This document shows, one piece after another, positions 7,117 to 15,029 of a DNA stretch of 44,057 nucleotides. The DNA is taken from IMG/VR virus record IMGVR_UViG_3300005600_000047, positions 1 through 44,057 of that record. One strand, given 5' to 3'. A program made the translations under genes and the position numbers. Source of the stretch: a virus. Every line of letters begins with the position of its first letter. Within the stretch, counting starts at the first letter, position 1. The notes below the pieces were generated by a model. It searched no databases. It saw nothing but the letters and a program-made list of their open reading frames with translations, and had not been told where the DNA came from.

Positions 7117-9474
7117 TTAATTCCAGTCAACCGGGCTGCTCAACGCGTGCTCGAAGTACTCCCGGCACTCGGCCAGGGACGGGATCACCCTGCAGCGAGC
7201 TCGAGGGGGCGAGCTGTTCCCGGCCGGACTGATGTCGAACCGGTCCTCAGGAATTATGTCCCGCAGCTCCTGCCCGCTCTTCATGTTCGGGCAGACCTTC
7301 CGCATCTCCGCCCAGAAGTATCGATCGATCGACCTGTTGTTCGCCCCGGGGTTTATCTTCGTCCGCTGACAGTGCTGCTCGAAGCTGTCCTTCATGTCCT
7401 GGAAGAAGGCCCGGACCTCGCCCTCCTCCCACGACGGGAGCGCCTCCTCGTCCGTCACCGGGAAGGGCAGGGTTCCCGCGTCGAGGGCGTTGAACCACCA
7501 CGCGGCGACCGGCTCCAGGTTGCGGAGCTTCTGCTCGGCGAGGGCCGTGGAGTTCGGGATGCTGCCGCGCGGCTGCCACCCGGATATGTCCAGGAGCTGC
7601 AGGTCGTGCAGCATGGCCTCTAGGCCGCCCTTCTCGTACATCTGGGCGCGGAGCCTGCCGAAGAAGCCTATGTCGCCCTGACGGTCGTTGTTCACCCGTG
7701 CCACGAAGTACCGCCGCTCCCCGTCGGTGGCCGAGGCGTTGACGAACCAGTCGTCGTTGGAGGCGATCATCACGTGGAGGCGGTTGACCCCGGTCTTCAT
7801 GTCCATGAACTTCTGCTCGTAGGCCATGTGCCTCTCGGTGATGAGGGCCTTGAGCGACGCCTGACCCTTCTTGTCACTGGGGGCGATCGCCTCGTCCGCG
7901 AACAGCATCACGCAGTCCATCAGGTGGGAGTTGAAGTCCCCGGTCACGTGCCGGGGCGAGGTGACCTGCAGGCCGTGCCGGCCGCACATCTCGACGAGCG
8001 CCTCGCCGAGCGTGGACTTGCCCGTGCCCTTGTCGCCGTGGAAGCAGATCGCCACCCCCGGCGGCTCCCAGGGCTTCTGGACCATGTACGCCATCCACTT
8101 GATGACGAACTCCCCGCTCTCCTCGTCCCCGTCGCACAGCACGTCCCGGATCAGCTCCCTCATCAGCGACCAGTCGCCCGGCCTGGGGTCCACGCCCCAG
8201 CCGCGCCACAGGTTGAGGTAGCCGGGGTAGTCCCGCTGCGGGTCGAAGATCACCCCCTGGGCCGTGCGTCTGTGCCCCCACTCGAGCCACTCCTTGGACA
8301 GGGGCACGACCGTCGGCTCGCCCTTCTTGTCCAGCTTCTCGACCTTCTTGTTCGACAGGTAGTCCACGAAGTTCGTCTTGTCCATCGAGACCCACTTGGT
8401 GCGCCTCTCGGACGGGTCGTCCTCCTCGAACATGATGCGGAACTTCCCGCCGTTCCTGACCGCCCAGTAGCGGTCGTTCATCCGGGCCATGGGGCCCTTG
8501 CGCTCGTGTTCCGGCGTGTCCAGGTCGAACTCCTCCCCGGGGAGCTCCAGGTCGTCGTCGAAGTCGTCCGCCGCGGCTATGGTGGGGATGACCTCCCCCT
8601 TCCCGGCGTCGCGGAGGAGCTTGTGCAGCGTCCTGTGCGTGACGGTCGGGCCGTCCTTCTCGCGGTGGAGGCTGTCCCATCGGCGACCGATGATCCACCC
8701 GTCGTCCTGGAACTCCGGGTCCCTGGTGCTCCACTCGATGAACTCCGACCGCGCGTCCCCGCCGGAGGCGTGGTGGCAGGACATCATCAGGGTCAGCCAG
8801 TCGCCGTGGTCCCGGAAGTCCTCCGGGTCCAGGGCGTCGAGCATCCTCGCGACCTCCACCTGGTCGTACTCACCTCCCCCTCCGCCTAGCGCGTGCACGC
8901 GCGCGGGACGGCGGATCAGGCTGAGGAGCCTCTCGGGCGCCTCGCCCGCCTCTGAGAGGTCGGGCGCCAGGAAGTCCCAGTCGTACATCCCGCCGTCCGG
9001 GTGCTTCGACCCGGCCGCGACCACCTGTCTGCCCTTCGTCTTGAACTCCACACCGTCGTACCCCTCGAGACTGTCCAGGACGGAGACGTCGGCGGGCTTC
9101 CTCATGTAGACGTGAAGACCACCTGACCCCGTCTCCACCTTGGGGTAGAGGTCGGGGTCGAGGCCGACCGCCTCGCAGAGCTCCGTGAACGTATCCCTGC
9201 CGTCCGGCATGTTCCTCGGATCCACGTCGATGACCAGCTGACTGGCCTCGAGGCGGACGCCGACGTTGCTGCCCCCCTCCATGTGGGTGATGGCCTTGGC
9301 GTTCTGGTAGGGCTTCCTGGTCCAGTCGTTGTCCATCGGCCTCTTGCCGTCCTGGCGGGGCTTGCCGTTCTTGTGGGTGGACGTCCTGTCCCAGCGGAAC
9401 AGGGGGATCAGGGTGTACCCGGCAGCGGTATATGGTCTCAGGTCCTCTGGACGGGTCGGTATGTCGTTGCTCAT
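7117..9474 (-). CDS. Primase-helicase (prim-pol + SF3/DUF5906 helicase)
   Basis: A 785-residue fusion. Residues about 10-190 form a bifunctional primase/polymerase domain with the metal-binding pair in LVIDVDPRN (Asp83 and Asp85) and GSGGLHVYMRKP near 116-127. A PriCT-2-like helical linker follows (EFIEWSTRDPEFQDDGW region). The C-terminal half is a superfamily 3 / DUF5906 helicase with Walker A GDKGTGKS near 480 and Walker B in VMLFADEAI, then an Asn-containing sensor (MIASNDDWF). It should unwind the origin and lay down primers for the family A polymerase. An internal acidic segment AADDFDDDLELPGEEFDLD resembles the SSB-type acidic tip in other proteins of this phage. The ATG is at 9474, divergent from the plus-strand replication operon. 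Confidence 0.93.
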   Translation of the reverse strand: MSNDIPTRPEDLRPYTAAGYTLIPLFRWDRTSTHKNGKPRQDGKRPMDNDWTRKPYQNAKAITHMEGGSNVGVRLEASQLVIDVDPRNMPDGRDTFTELCEAVGLDPDLYPKVETGSGGLHVYMRKPADVSVLDSLEGYDGVEFKTKGRQVVAAGSKHPDGGMYDWDFLAPDLSEAGEAPERLLSLIRRPARVHALGGGGGEYDQVEVARMLDALDPEDFRDHGDWLTLMMSCHHASGGDARSEFIEWSTRDPEFQDDGWIIGRRWDSLHREKDGPTVTHRTLHKLLRDAGKGEVIPTIAAADDFDDDLELPGEEFDLDTPEHERKGPMARMNDRYWAVRNGGKFRIMFEEDDPSERRTKWVSMDKTNFVDYLSNKKVEKLDKKGEPTVVPLSKEWLEWGHRRTAQGVIFDPQRDYPGYLNLWRGWGVDPRPGDWSLMRELIRDVLCDGDEESGEFVIKWMAYMVQKPWEPPGVAICFHGDKGTGKSTLGEALVEMCGRHGLQVTSPRHVTGDFNSHLMDCVMLFADEAIAPSDKKGQASLKALITERHMAYEQKFMDMKTGVNRLHVMIASNDDWFVNASATDGERRYFVARVNNDRQGDIGFFGRLRAQMYEKGGLEAMLHDLQLLDISGWQPRGSIPNSTALAEQKLRNLEPVAAWWFNALDAGTLPFPVTDEEALPSWEEGEVRAFFQDMKDSFEQHCQRTKINPGANNRSIDRYFWAEMRKVCPNMKSGQELRDIIPEDRFDISPAGNSSPPRARCRVIPSLAECREYFEHALSSPVDWN

Positions 9475-9501
9475 CTGGGGTTCTTTCTTTTACGGTATGG
9501 G

Positions 9502-9528
9502 CTATGCCTTAATGTCCTAAGAGCATAG
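9502..9528. promoter_or_regulatory. Nested dyad, candidate operator between divergent operons
   Basis: CTATGC-CTTA at 9502-9511 is mirrored by TAAG-A-GCATAG at 9518-9528, a nested imperfect palindrome of about 27 bp. It lies in the 186-bp gap between the primase (minus) and the plus-strand operon. A possible minus-strand promoter overlaps it (TTGTCC, 18-nt spacer, TATGCT). This fits an operator controlling one or both operons. There is no known consensus to compare with. Confidence 0.35.
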
Positions 9529-9660
9529 TCCGGTTGGCAAAATAGGGACAACCATCGAGAGCCCTGTTGGTGGGAAGCAATGGTCCGCTGGGAGCACTTT
9601 CGCATCGTACGCTGCATCCCGTTAAGTCCGACAGAAGCCAAACAGACAGGAGAACATCCA

Positions 9661-10029
9661 ATGGCTAATATCTACCTACTGGTCGACACGGGGGACGCAT
9701 CGTCCGTCGAAGAGGCCGTCTCATTCCTTCAGGGCCTCGGCGAGACAGCCGAGAAGGCGACCAAGCCGGCGGCCAAACCGACGACCAAGAAGACCGCGGC
9801 GAAGAAGCCGACGGCCCAGAAGGAAGAACCCGCCCCCGAGGCTGAGGCCGAGGAGACAGACGGACCAGGGGTCACACGCGACCAGGTCCGGGACGCTCTG
9901 AAGTCCTACGCGGCGATCGAGGGCAAGGACGCGGCGATCGCGATCCTCAAGGATCACGGCGCGAGCTCCCTGGGCGAGCTGGACGAGGCGAAGTTCGCCG
10001 ACGTCTTCGAAGCTGCAGGGGGCGAGTGA
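9661..10029 (+). CDS. Lys/Ala-rich protein with conserved C-terminal domain, first gene of replication operon
   Basis: A 122-residue protein starting MANIYLLVDTGDASSVEEAV at 9661, with CAGGAGA 8 nt upstream. Residues about 30-68 are a histone H1-like Lys/Ala/Pro/Thr linker. Residues about 73-122 form a small helical domain, TRDQVRDALKSYAAIEGKDA and onwards, which I recognise as a common C-terminal domain of short phage proteins found near ssDNA-binding and nuclease genes. The basic linker suggests nucleic-acid contact. As the promoter-proximal gene it is probably made early and in quantity. The molecular function is unknown; a role as recombination or DNA-coating accessory factor is inference. 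Confidence 0.75.
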   Translation: MANIYLLVDTGDASSVEEAVSFLQGLGETAEKATKPAAKPTTKKTAAKKPTAQKEEPAPEAEAEETDGPGVTRDQVRDALKSYAAIEGKDAAIAILKDHGASSLGELDEAKFADVFEAAGGE

Positions 10030-10511
10030 GGGCCCTCCTGGGCATCTGGCACGACGACCTAGCACTCCTGTTGATGGAGAGGCCCGAGCAGCCGCTCGAG
10101 CTCTCCATCGGCAGGCTGGGTTGCGGCCGGGGAGAACTGATCGTCACGATCGGGGAGGGCAGTCATGCCACCGTGCACACGGCCGAGAGGCTGGAATGCT
10201 GTGACTACCCCTACATCGTGAGGACCCCGCGGGAGCCAGACGACGGCTTCGCTAGGTGCTCTTTGATGAGGATCGACCTCGGACAGGCCGGGCTCAACAG
10301 GAGCGCAATGCGCGCCCTGCTGCCTCCCGACCACGAGTTCCCGTGGCCACGCGCCAGGGACTGCGACGCCTACCTCAGGGCCGAGGAGCTCATGAGGGAC
10401 TGCCTGCTCCGCAAGGACAGCGCGACCAGGCACAAGGCACGGATGCCGGCTCCGCCGGCGAACATTCAGCGGCTGATGACCCCTGAGATGAGGGTCGCCT
10501 TGTTCAGCTAG
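10026..10511 (+). CDS. Hypothetical protein
   Basis: A 161-residue protein starting at GTG 10026, overlapping the previous stop (GTGA). The N-terminal half looks beta-rich (LELSIGRLGCGRGELIVTIG). The middle contains CDYPYIVRTPREPDDG, and the C-terminal half is helical with an Arg/Asp/Cys-rich RARDCDAYLRAEELMRDCLL. No known domain is recognised. The overlap with the Lys-rich gene upstream and with the next small gene downstream suggests a translationally coupled set. The alternative GTG/ATG starts inside would remove the beta-rich part, so the long form is preferred. Confidence 0.6.
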   Translation: MRALLGIWHDDLALLLMERPEQPLELSIGRLGCGRGELIVTIGEGSHATVHTAERLECCDYPYIVRTPREPDDGFARCSLMRIDLGQAGLNRSAMRALLPPDHEFPWPRARDCDAYLRAEELMRDCLLRKDSATRHKARMPAPPANIQRLMTPEMRVALFS

Positions 10512-10522
10512 GAGACAGTAGG

Positions 10523-10708
10523 ATGGACGAGAGACAGTTTAATGCAGGGGAGCGGGTCGTCAAGAACAAAGGCGACTACCGCTTTGAGGGACAAATCATG
10601 GCAATCTTCTACAAGCGGGACGGACAGAAGCTCCGCGTGGTCGTGGAGAACGACGACGGGATCCTGCACATCTTCAACCAGAACCAATTGGAGCACGCCG
10701 ATGGGTAA
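10523..10708 (+). CDS. Small conserved phage protein (SH3-like, unknown)
   Basis: A 61-residue protein with AGGAGACAG upstream of ATG 10523. Its pattern, AGERVVKNKGDYRFEGQIMA followed by a short strand and a VVENDDGILHIFNQNQL ending, matches small phage proteins I know as single-domain beta-barrel-like hypotheticals in alphaproteobacterial phages. The VVxNxGDYxFEGxI core is typical of an SH3-like barrel that contacts nucleic acid or protein. It overlaps the start of the DUF2800 nuclease by 8 nt, so the two are probably translated together. Confidence 0.7.
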   Translation: MDERQFNAGERVVKNKGDYRFEGQIMAIFYKRDGQKLRVVVENDDGILHIFNQNQLEHADG

Positions 10709-12104
10709 GCACGCGAGGCTGAGCGCCTCCCAGACAAAGCAGTGGTGGAAGTGCCCTGGCTCGACGGCCGTACTGGAGACGCGTCCGGATCTAAAACGAG
10801 CCAGCGGCTACCACGCACAGATGGGCACCTGCGCCCACGCCCTGGTAGAGAAGTGCCTGGAGGAGGGCAGCGAGCCCGAGGACTACCGCGACCGGATCAT
10901 CGTCATCATCGAGGACGACGACGGCGGTGAGAGCACGTCCATCCTCCGCAAGAACGCCAAGACCCCGAAGGACCCGCAGACTGTGTGGTTCGAGGTCGAC
11001 ACGGAGATGATCGACGCCGTCGACGTCATGACGACCTACGTCCGGGCCAGACTGGTGGAGCTCGGCGCCATTCCCGGCGGCGACGCGCCTGATGAGGCGA
11101 GGGCCGCGGCGGAGTGCAAGGAGCTACAGCTCGAGAGCTACACCATCCCGATCCCCGAGCGGGACGATACGGGAGGCACGGCTGACGTCACCATTGACAT
11201 CTTCCTGGAGGTGCTGGAGATTATCGACTACAAGCACGGCTCCGGCGTCTTCGTCCCAGTGGAAGGCAACTACCAGCTCAGGAGCTACATTCTCGGCAAA
11301 GCTATCGAGACACAGTTCTCGCACGATGTCTACCGATACACGATCGTCCAGCCGCGGCACCCCGAAGGCGGCGTCCAGAGCGAGGAAATCACACGCGCGG
11401 AGCTGCAGGCCTGGGCCAAGGACCTCGGGCTGGCGGCGGAGCGGGTCGACGTGGCGCGCGAGAAGGTATCCGCCGGCGCTGGCGTGGACGAACTGTTCGA
11501 GGAGGGCCTGATCTCCGTCGGAGATGATGGCTCCCACTGCACCTTCTGTGATCTGAAGACCGGCTGCCCCGCGATCTTCGCCAAGGCCCAGGATCTGGCC
11601 AGCGTGGACTTCGAGGACGAGCCGGACGCGGATAAGCTGGAAACGCCGGGAGAGAACCGGCTGCACATCGTATTGCCGTGGGTCAAGCTGATAGACAGCT
11701 GGATCCGTGACATGGAGGCCGAGGCCGAGCGCCTGCTCATGCAGGGCCGATCGATCGAAGGCTATAAGTTGGTCCGCAAGCGGTCCAACAGACAGTGGGT
11801 ACCGACCTGCTACGTCGATCTCGAGGGAGACGGCGAGGAGGTTCCGGTGCCAGTAGACGAGGAGAACCTCCTCGAGCTGATGGAAACGGAGTTCAACCTG
11901 GACGAGGCCGACATGTACGCCGCGCCCAAGTTGATCTCCGGTCCGCAGGCCGAGAAGCTCCTCACCAAGGATGACAGAGGCCGGTTCAATCAGGTCATGC
12001 TCCACAAGCCCGAGGGAGGCCTGACGATGGTGCCAGAGGGCGATAAGAGAGAAGCCGTGTCAGTTGACCCTGCCGCGGACTTCGATGACGATTTGGAGGA
12101 CTAG
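10701..12104 (+). CDS. DUF2800 RecB/Cas4-like nuclease
   Basis: A 467-residue protein when started at ATG 10701 (MGKHARLSASQTKQWWKCPG), which has GGAG 7 nt upstream and matches the usual DUF2800 N-terminus. The PD-(D/E)XK core is seen as GGTADVTIDIFLEVLEIIDY followed by KHG (Asp162, Asp176, Lys178). Cas4-like iron-sulfur cysteines are Cys18 and the cluster SHCTFCDLKTGC (Cys280, 283, 289). The protein would be an ssDNA exonuclease used in phage recombination or replication. It ends in DPAADFDDDLED, an SSB-like acidic tip. DUF2800, DUF2815 and a family A polymerase commonly travel together in phages, as here. Confidence 0.9.
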   Translation: MGKHARLSASQTKQWWKCPGSTAVLETRPDLKRASGYHAQMGTCAHALVEKCLEEGSEPEDYRDRIIVIIEDDDGGESTSILRKNAKTPKDPQTVWFEVDTEMIDAVDVMTTYVRARLVELGAIPGGDAPDEARAAAECKELQLESYTIPIPERDDTGGTADVTIDIFLEVLEIIDYKHGSGVFVPVEGNYQLRSYILGKAIETQFSHDVYRYTIVQPRHPEGGVQSEEITRAELQAWAKDLGLAAERVDVAREKVSAGAGVDELFEEGLISVGDDGSHCTFCDLKTGCPAIFAKAQDLASVDFEDEPDADKLETPGENRLHIVLPWVKLIDSWIRDMEAEAERLLMQGRSIEGYKLVRKRSNRQWVPTCYVDLEGDGEEVPVPVDEENLLELMETEFNLDEADMYAAPKLISGPQAEKLLTKDDRGRFNQVMLHKPEGGLTMVPEGDKREAVSVDPAADFDDDLED

Positions 12105-12107
12105 ACT

Positions 12108-12293
12108 ATGGGTAGCTTACACTTCGAAACATACCAGGACGACGTGGGCGAGTGGCGCTGGCGTCTCCGGGCAGTCAACGGCGAGATCATCGCGACCTCG
12201 TCTGAGGGTTACACGACCGAGCAGGCCATGATGGACGGCATCGTCCTCGTCAAAGAGGCTGCGAGCGCCCCGGTCGAGAAGCTGGCGGGCTGA
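12108..12293 (+). CDS. DUF1508 (YegP-like) single-domain protein
   Basis: A 61-residue protein holding one DUF1508/YegP unit: FETYQDDVGEWRWRLRAVNG, then EIIATSSEGYTTEQ and a helical end IVLVKEAA. Bacterial YegP carries two tandem copies, and single-copy forms occur in phages. The structure is a small alpha-beta fold without known catalysis. GGAGG lies 9 nt upstream of ATG 12108, which follows the DUF2800 stop by 3 nt. The biochemical role of the family is not established. Confidence 0.85.
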   Translation: MGSLHFETYQDDVGEWRWRLRAVNGEIIATSSEGYTTEQAMMDGIVLVKEAASAPVEKLAG

Positions 12294-12296
12294 CCA

Positions 12297-12629
12297 ATGT
12301 TCGCATTGATCGTGAAGTCCGGCTACTCCTGGAACGGCGGTCTCAAGCCGCGCGTTGAGGAGCTGAGCCGTGACTGTCCGAAGACCCTGTTCACCCTGAC
12401 GGGGTCACGCTGGGGTGGTGAGAACCGCTACAACAAGGACGGCATTCGCTATCGCCTGTTCGACACCGAGGAGGAGGCTCAGGCAGCTATCCCCGACGAG
12501 GTGTCTGCGGCGATTGGCGCTGAGAAGACCGCATACGACGAGCTCGACCGGAGCAGAAAGCACCGGGAAGAGCAAGTCCAACAAATGATGTCCAGCGAGA
12601 GCTGGCAGGGAGGATTAAATGGATACTAG
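12297..12629 (+). CDS. Hypothetical protein
   Basis: A 110-residue protein starting MFALIVKSGYSWNGGLKPRV. The first 60 residues look like a compact alpha-beta unit with Trp and Arg (SRWGGENRYNKDGIRYRLF). The C-terminal 45 residues form a charged helix (DELDRSRKHREEQVQQMM). It follows the DUF1508 gene by 3 nt and overlaps the next gene by 11 nt, indicating a coupled set. No family was recognised. Confidence 0.6.
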   Translation: MFALIVKSGYSWNGGLKPRVEELSRDCPKTLFTLTGSRWGGENRYNKDGIRYRLFDTEEEAQAAIPDEVSAAIGAEKTAYDELDRSRKHREEQVQQMMSSESWQGGLNGY

Positions 12630-13200
12630 CGCATTCAAAGAGACGGCGGAGACGATCAGCCTGCACGGCCTCGGCTTCCTCCAGGTGAAGCTGGGAGGTA
12701 ACCAGCGACTGCACGTGTGGCACCCCGGGCTTCCCCGGCGAGCCTGCTTCGAGCACTCCGCCATTCACGACCACCGGTTCGGCTTCAACAGCACGGTGCT
12801 CGTCGGGATGCAGGTCAATGATCTCTATGCGGTCTACGAGCCTGGAGTGGCCAACGTGCCCGACACGCTCGAGCCGACCCACCAGGCCTACCTCCACGAG
12901 GGGGAGCGCTCCCAGTTCGGCAACCGACCGTGGATCCCACGCGAGCGCGTCTGGGTCCCGCACGTCAACACAGAATTGGTGGAGGCCGGCAAGACCTACA
13001 GGATGCTGCCCCACGTATTCCACGCGACGAGGGCCGGCGGAGACGGCCGGGTCGCGACGCTGATGACGAAGATCGAGGAGACGTCCACGGGAGCGAGGTC
13101 ACTGTGCACGATCGGCGTAGAGCCCGACGTGGACTTCGACCGGCGCCAGCTGACAGAGGATGAGATGTGGGATGTGGTTCGGGACGTACTCGGAGGCTGA
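12619..13200 (+). CDS. Cupin-like protein, unknown substrate
   Basis: A 193-residue protein with the double-stranded beta-helix pattern of cupin / cysteine-dioxygenase-like phage proteins: HSAIHDHRFGFNSTVLVGMQ (metal-ligand type H.H) near residues 50-70 and a later histidine pair in RMLPHVFHATRAGG near 129-142. The C-terminus is charged and helical. Such proteins occur in phages near replication genes, and their substrates are unknown. The metal-binding histidines are intact, so an active enzyme or a ligand sensor is possible. The start ATG 12619 overlaps the previous gene and has GGGAGG upstream. Confidence 0.65.
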   Translation: MDTSAFKETAETISLHGLGFLQVKLGGNQRLHVWHPGLPRRACFEHSAIHDHRFGFNSTVLVGMQVNDLYAVYEPGVANVPDTLEPTHQAYLHEGERSQFGNRPWIPRERVWVPHVNTELVEAGKTYRMLPHVFHATRAGGDGRVATLMTKIEETSTGARSLCTIGVEPDVDFDRRQLTEDEMWDVVRDVLGG

Positions 13201-13201
13201 C

Positions 13202-13432
13202 ATGTACTGGCCGGCGAACCAGGACTGTCCCACCTGCAATGGCAAGGGGACTGCGGACGTCGGCCTGATCGGCTTTGACCAGACCTGGAGGGCCGAGTGC
13301 CCGGACTGCGACGGCACGGGCAAGGTGACCTGGACGGACGCTCAGAGGATTAGGAAGCGCAATGAAGCGCGCAGGAAAAAAGGCCAACCGTTGACGCCAC
13401 CTGGAGGGACGTATGGGAAAGCAAGGGCATGA
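13202..13432 (+). CDS. DnaJ-type zinc-finger protein
   Basis: A 76-residue protein, started at ATG 13202 (MYWPANQDCPTCNGKG). It contains two CxxCxGxG units (CPTCNGKGTADVG and CPDCDGTGKVTW), the four-cysteine zinc-binding arrangement of the DnaJ cysteine-rich domain. A basic tail follows (RIRKRNEARRKKGQ). Free-standing proteins of this kind are frequent in phage replication operons and probably bind nucleic acid or a protein partner. A longer reading upstream lies inside the cupin-like gene and lacks a ribosome-binding site. Confidence 0.75.
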   Translation: MYWPANQDCPTCNGKGTADVGLIGFDQTWRAECPDCDGTGKVTWTDAQRIRKRNEARRKKGQPLTPPGGTYGKARA

Positions 13433-13646
13433 CAGGTTCAAAGAGAGGGCTGACAGGATCGGTGAAGTCACGGCACGATACATCGACCACATGGGGAGGA
13501 TACAGGAGCTTCGTGACCTCGGAGTTGCTGATCGCCCCGGAGTTCGCCACGCCATTGAGACTGCTGTGGAAGAGATACAAGGAGAGCTGTGCGCTCTGGG
13601 GGTTCCCCCAAGCAACAGTGGAGGAGTTCGTACGTTGGATCGGTGA
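13413..13646 (+). CDS. Hypothetical protein, overlaps the next gene
   Basis: A 77-residue ORF starting MGKQGHDRFKERADRIGEVT with GGAGGGACGT before the ATG. It is predicted to be helical to about residue 60. From 13513 on it shares DNA with another reading frame that has the codon bias of the rest of the genome. So either only the first part is selected, or this is a true out-of-frame overlap. The good ribosome-binding site and 20-nt overlap with the zinc-finger gene support it. The less typical third-position composition in the overlapped part is the reason for low confidence. Confidence 0.45.
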   Translation: MGKQGHDRFKERADRIGEVTARYIDHMGRIQELRDLGVADRPGVRHAIETAVEEIQGELCALGVPPSNSGGVRTLDR

Positions 13647-13743
13647 CGAGGAAGACATGCGGATAATCAGACGGGGCTCCGGCCGCGTCAGAGCAATGGT
13701 GCTCGGAGTAGCACCCAGACAGGAGACAGACAGATGCATGTGA
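13513..13743 (+). CDS. Hypothetical protein (basic, WIxD-type small phage protein)
   Basis: A 76-residue ORF when started at GTG 13513, which has AGGAG 4 nt upstream. The reading frame is open back to 13429, but the upstream part reads as low-quality sequence. It contains LLWKRYKESCALWGFPQATV, then EEFVRWIGDEEDMRIIRRGS and GRVRAMVLGV, the look of a small compact phage protein of unknown family. Third positions are strongly G/C as in neighbouring genes. It overlaps the exonuclease start at its 3' end and the 13413-13646 frame at its 5' end. Confidence 0.6.
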   Translation: MTSELLIAPEFATPLRLLWKRYKESCALWGFPQATVEEFVRWIGDEEDMRIIRRGSGRVRAMVLGVAPRQETDRCM

Positions 13744-14285
13744 TGATCGACCTGGAGACATTGGGCACCCGGCCCGGCTCCGCCATCGCCCAGATCGGGG
13801 CGGTACTCTTCGAGCCTGTGTACGGGGGCAAAATCCTGAACGGCAAGGCCTTCAACCAATACATTCGGCCCGACGATCGGGTCAACTTTGACACCGATAC
13901 GATCGCGTGGTGGCTTCAACAGTCGCCTGACGGTCGCAAGCGACTGGCTGAGGGCATGTCCCAGGGCGTGACCGAGGCCGAGGCGCTTCAGGAGCTAGCT
14001 CGTTGGCCCATGCTCACCCACAACCTGACCTGGGAGGCAGTCGGCGGCGTCTGGGCGCACGGCCCGACCTTCGACGTCAACCTCCTACACGAGGCATTCG
14101 CCCGCAACGGCCTGGAGCCGGCGTGGTCCTACCGCGCACCGAGAGACACCCGCACCCTCTACTTCCTGGCCAATGGCGGTCAGCCGCCTGAGATCGATTG
14201 GACCGGCTTCGTCGAGCACGACGCCAAGGACGACGCGATCGCCCAGGCCATGCAGGTCCAGATAGCGATGGGGATGATGAGATGA
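13734..14285 (+). CDS. DEDDh 3'-5' exonuclease (Rv2179c/ExoX-like)
   Basis: A 183-residue RNase H-fold exonuclease of the short DEDDh group. The four acidic residues and the catalytic His are visible: Asp6 and Glu8 in MIDLETLG, Asp114 in HGPTFDVNLL, and His162/Asp167 in EHDAKDDA. Length matches the Rv2179c-like 3'-5' exoribonuclease/exonuclease family found in many phages. It may trim RNA or DNA ends during replication. ACAGGAGACAGACAG precedes ATG 13734. It overlaps the next gene by 4 nt (ATGA). Confidence 0.85.
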   Translation: MHVMIDLETLGTRPGSAIAQIGAVLFEPVYGGKILNGKAFNQYIRPDDRVNFDTDTIAWWLQQSPDGRKRLAEGMSQGVTEAEALQELARWPMLTHNLTWEAVGGVWAHGPTFDVNLLHEAFARNGLEPAWSYRAPRDTRTLYFLANGGQPPEIDWTGFVEHDAKDDAIAQAMQVQIAMGMMR

Positions 14286-14794
14286 CCACCATAGCGTACC
14301 GTGACGGAGTGATGGCCTCGGACAGTCGGGCCTCGGACCTCCACTACAAGCATGTCACCATGTGCCAGAAGGTGTTCCGCCTCAACAGCGGCGCCCTCCT
14401 GGGCACGGCCGGCGACTGTGACGCTCGCGCTCTCATGGTCATGCTGGACAATGTGACGAACAGCGAGAGCCTACCGACCAGGCTCGAGCTCAAGGAGCTC
14501 GAGATGAGCTTAGAGGGGCTGCTCGTGCTCCCGAACAAGGAAGTGTGGCAGATCGACATCGAGTGGTCAGAGCAGGAGCATGAGGGCTTCTGGGACGCTC
14601 AGGCGTGGCAGATCGAGGACGACGTCGCCGCGGTCGGATCCGGCGCGGCCTTCGCGCTCGGAGCCATGGGCCACGGCGCGGATCCGATCGAGGCCATCAG
14701 GTCAGCGGTCCGGTTCGACCTGTTCAGCTGCGCGCCGCTCCAATGTCTCACCCTGGGTGACGGTACCACTGAGCCAAAACGGCTCAAGAAGTAA
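14282..14794 (+). CDS. Proteasome/HslV-like Ntn hydrolase
   Basis: A 170-residue protein that begins M-TTIAYRDGVMASDSR. The second residue is Thr, which becomes N-terminal after Met removal and is the nucleophile in proteasome beta/HslV proteins. The supporting residues are also in place: Asp14 (MASDSR, equivalent to Asp17 of HslV) and Lys30 (MCQKVFRL, equivalent to Lys33), followed by the Gly-rich LLGTAGDCDAR. The size is that of a minimal beta-type subunit. Similar genes are known in some phages, but their targets are not. It overlaps the exonuclease gene by ATGA. Peptidase activity is inferred from the residues; no ATPase partner is seen in the window. Confidence 0.8.
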   Translation: MTTIAYRDGVMASDSRASDLHYKHVTMCQKVFRLNSGALLGTAGDCDARALMVMLDNVTNSESLPTRLELKELEMSLEGLLVLPNKEVWQIDIEWSEQEHEGFWDAQAWQIEDDVAAVGSGAAFALGAMGHGADPIEAIRSAVRFDLFSCAPLQCLTLGDGTTEPKRLKK

Positions 14795-14878
14795 GGGTGT
14801 CTCGACCAAGGCTCTATGCGACAGGGTCACTCAGTCAAGCCTGAATGGCGTCGACAACTAAGAAGAAAGGAGAGGACA

Positions 14879-14983
14879 ATGTTCTCACTTCTACTGGGTA
14901 TGGGTATCGGCCTGATTATCGGCTGGAACCTTCTGCCCCAACCTATGTGGGTCCAGAACCTCTGGAACCGCATGTTCGGCTAA
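14879..14983 (+). CDS. Small membrane peptide (34 aa)
   Basis: A short ORF with an excellent ribosome-binding site (AAAGGAGAGGACA before ATG 14879). It begins MFSLLLGMGIGLIIGWNLLP, a single Gly-containing transmembrane helix, and continues with PQPMWVQNLWNRMFG. An in-frame upstream ATG at 14816 exists but is poorer. Such one-helix peptides in phages can be antiholins, superinfection-exclusion factors or host-envelope modulators. Function unknown. Confidence 0.55.
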   Translation: MFSLLLGMGIGLIIGWNLLPQPMWVQNLWNRMFG

Positions 14984-15029
14984 GACCGAACAAACATAAC
15001 AGCCTGCTACCAAAGAAAGGAAGATAGAG

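Noticed and set aside
7774-8889. 371-codon plus-strand ORF
   Set aside because: Lies entirely inside the primase gene on the opposite strand; Leu/Val/Arg/Pro-rich shadow composition, no ribosome-binding site.
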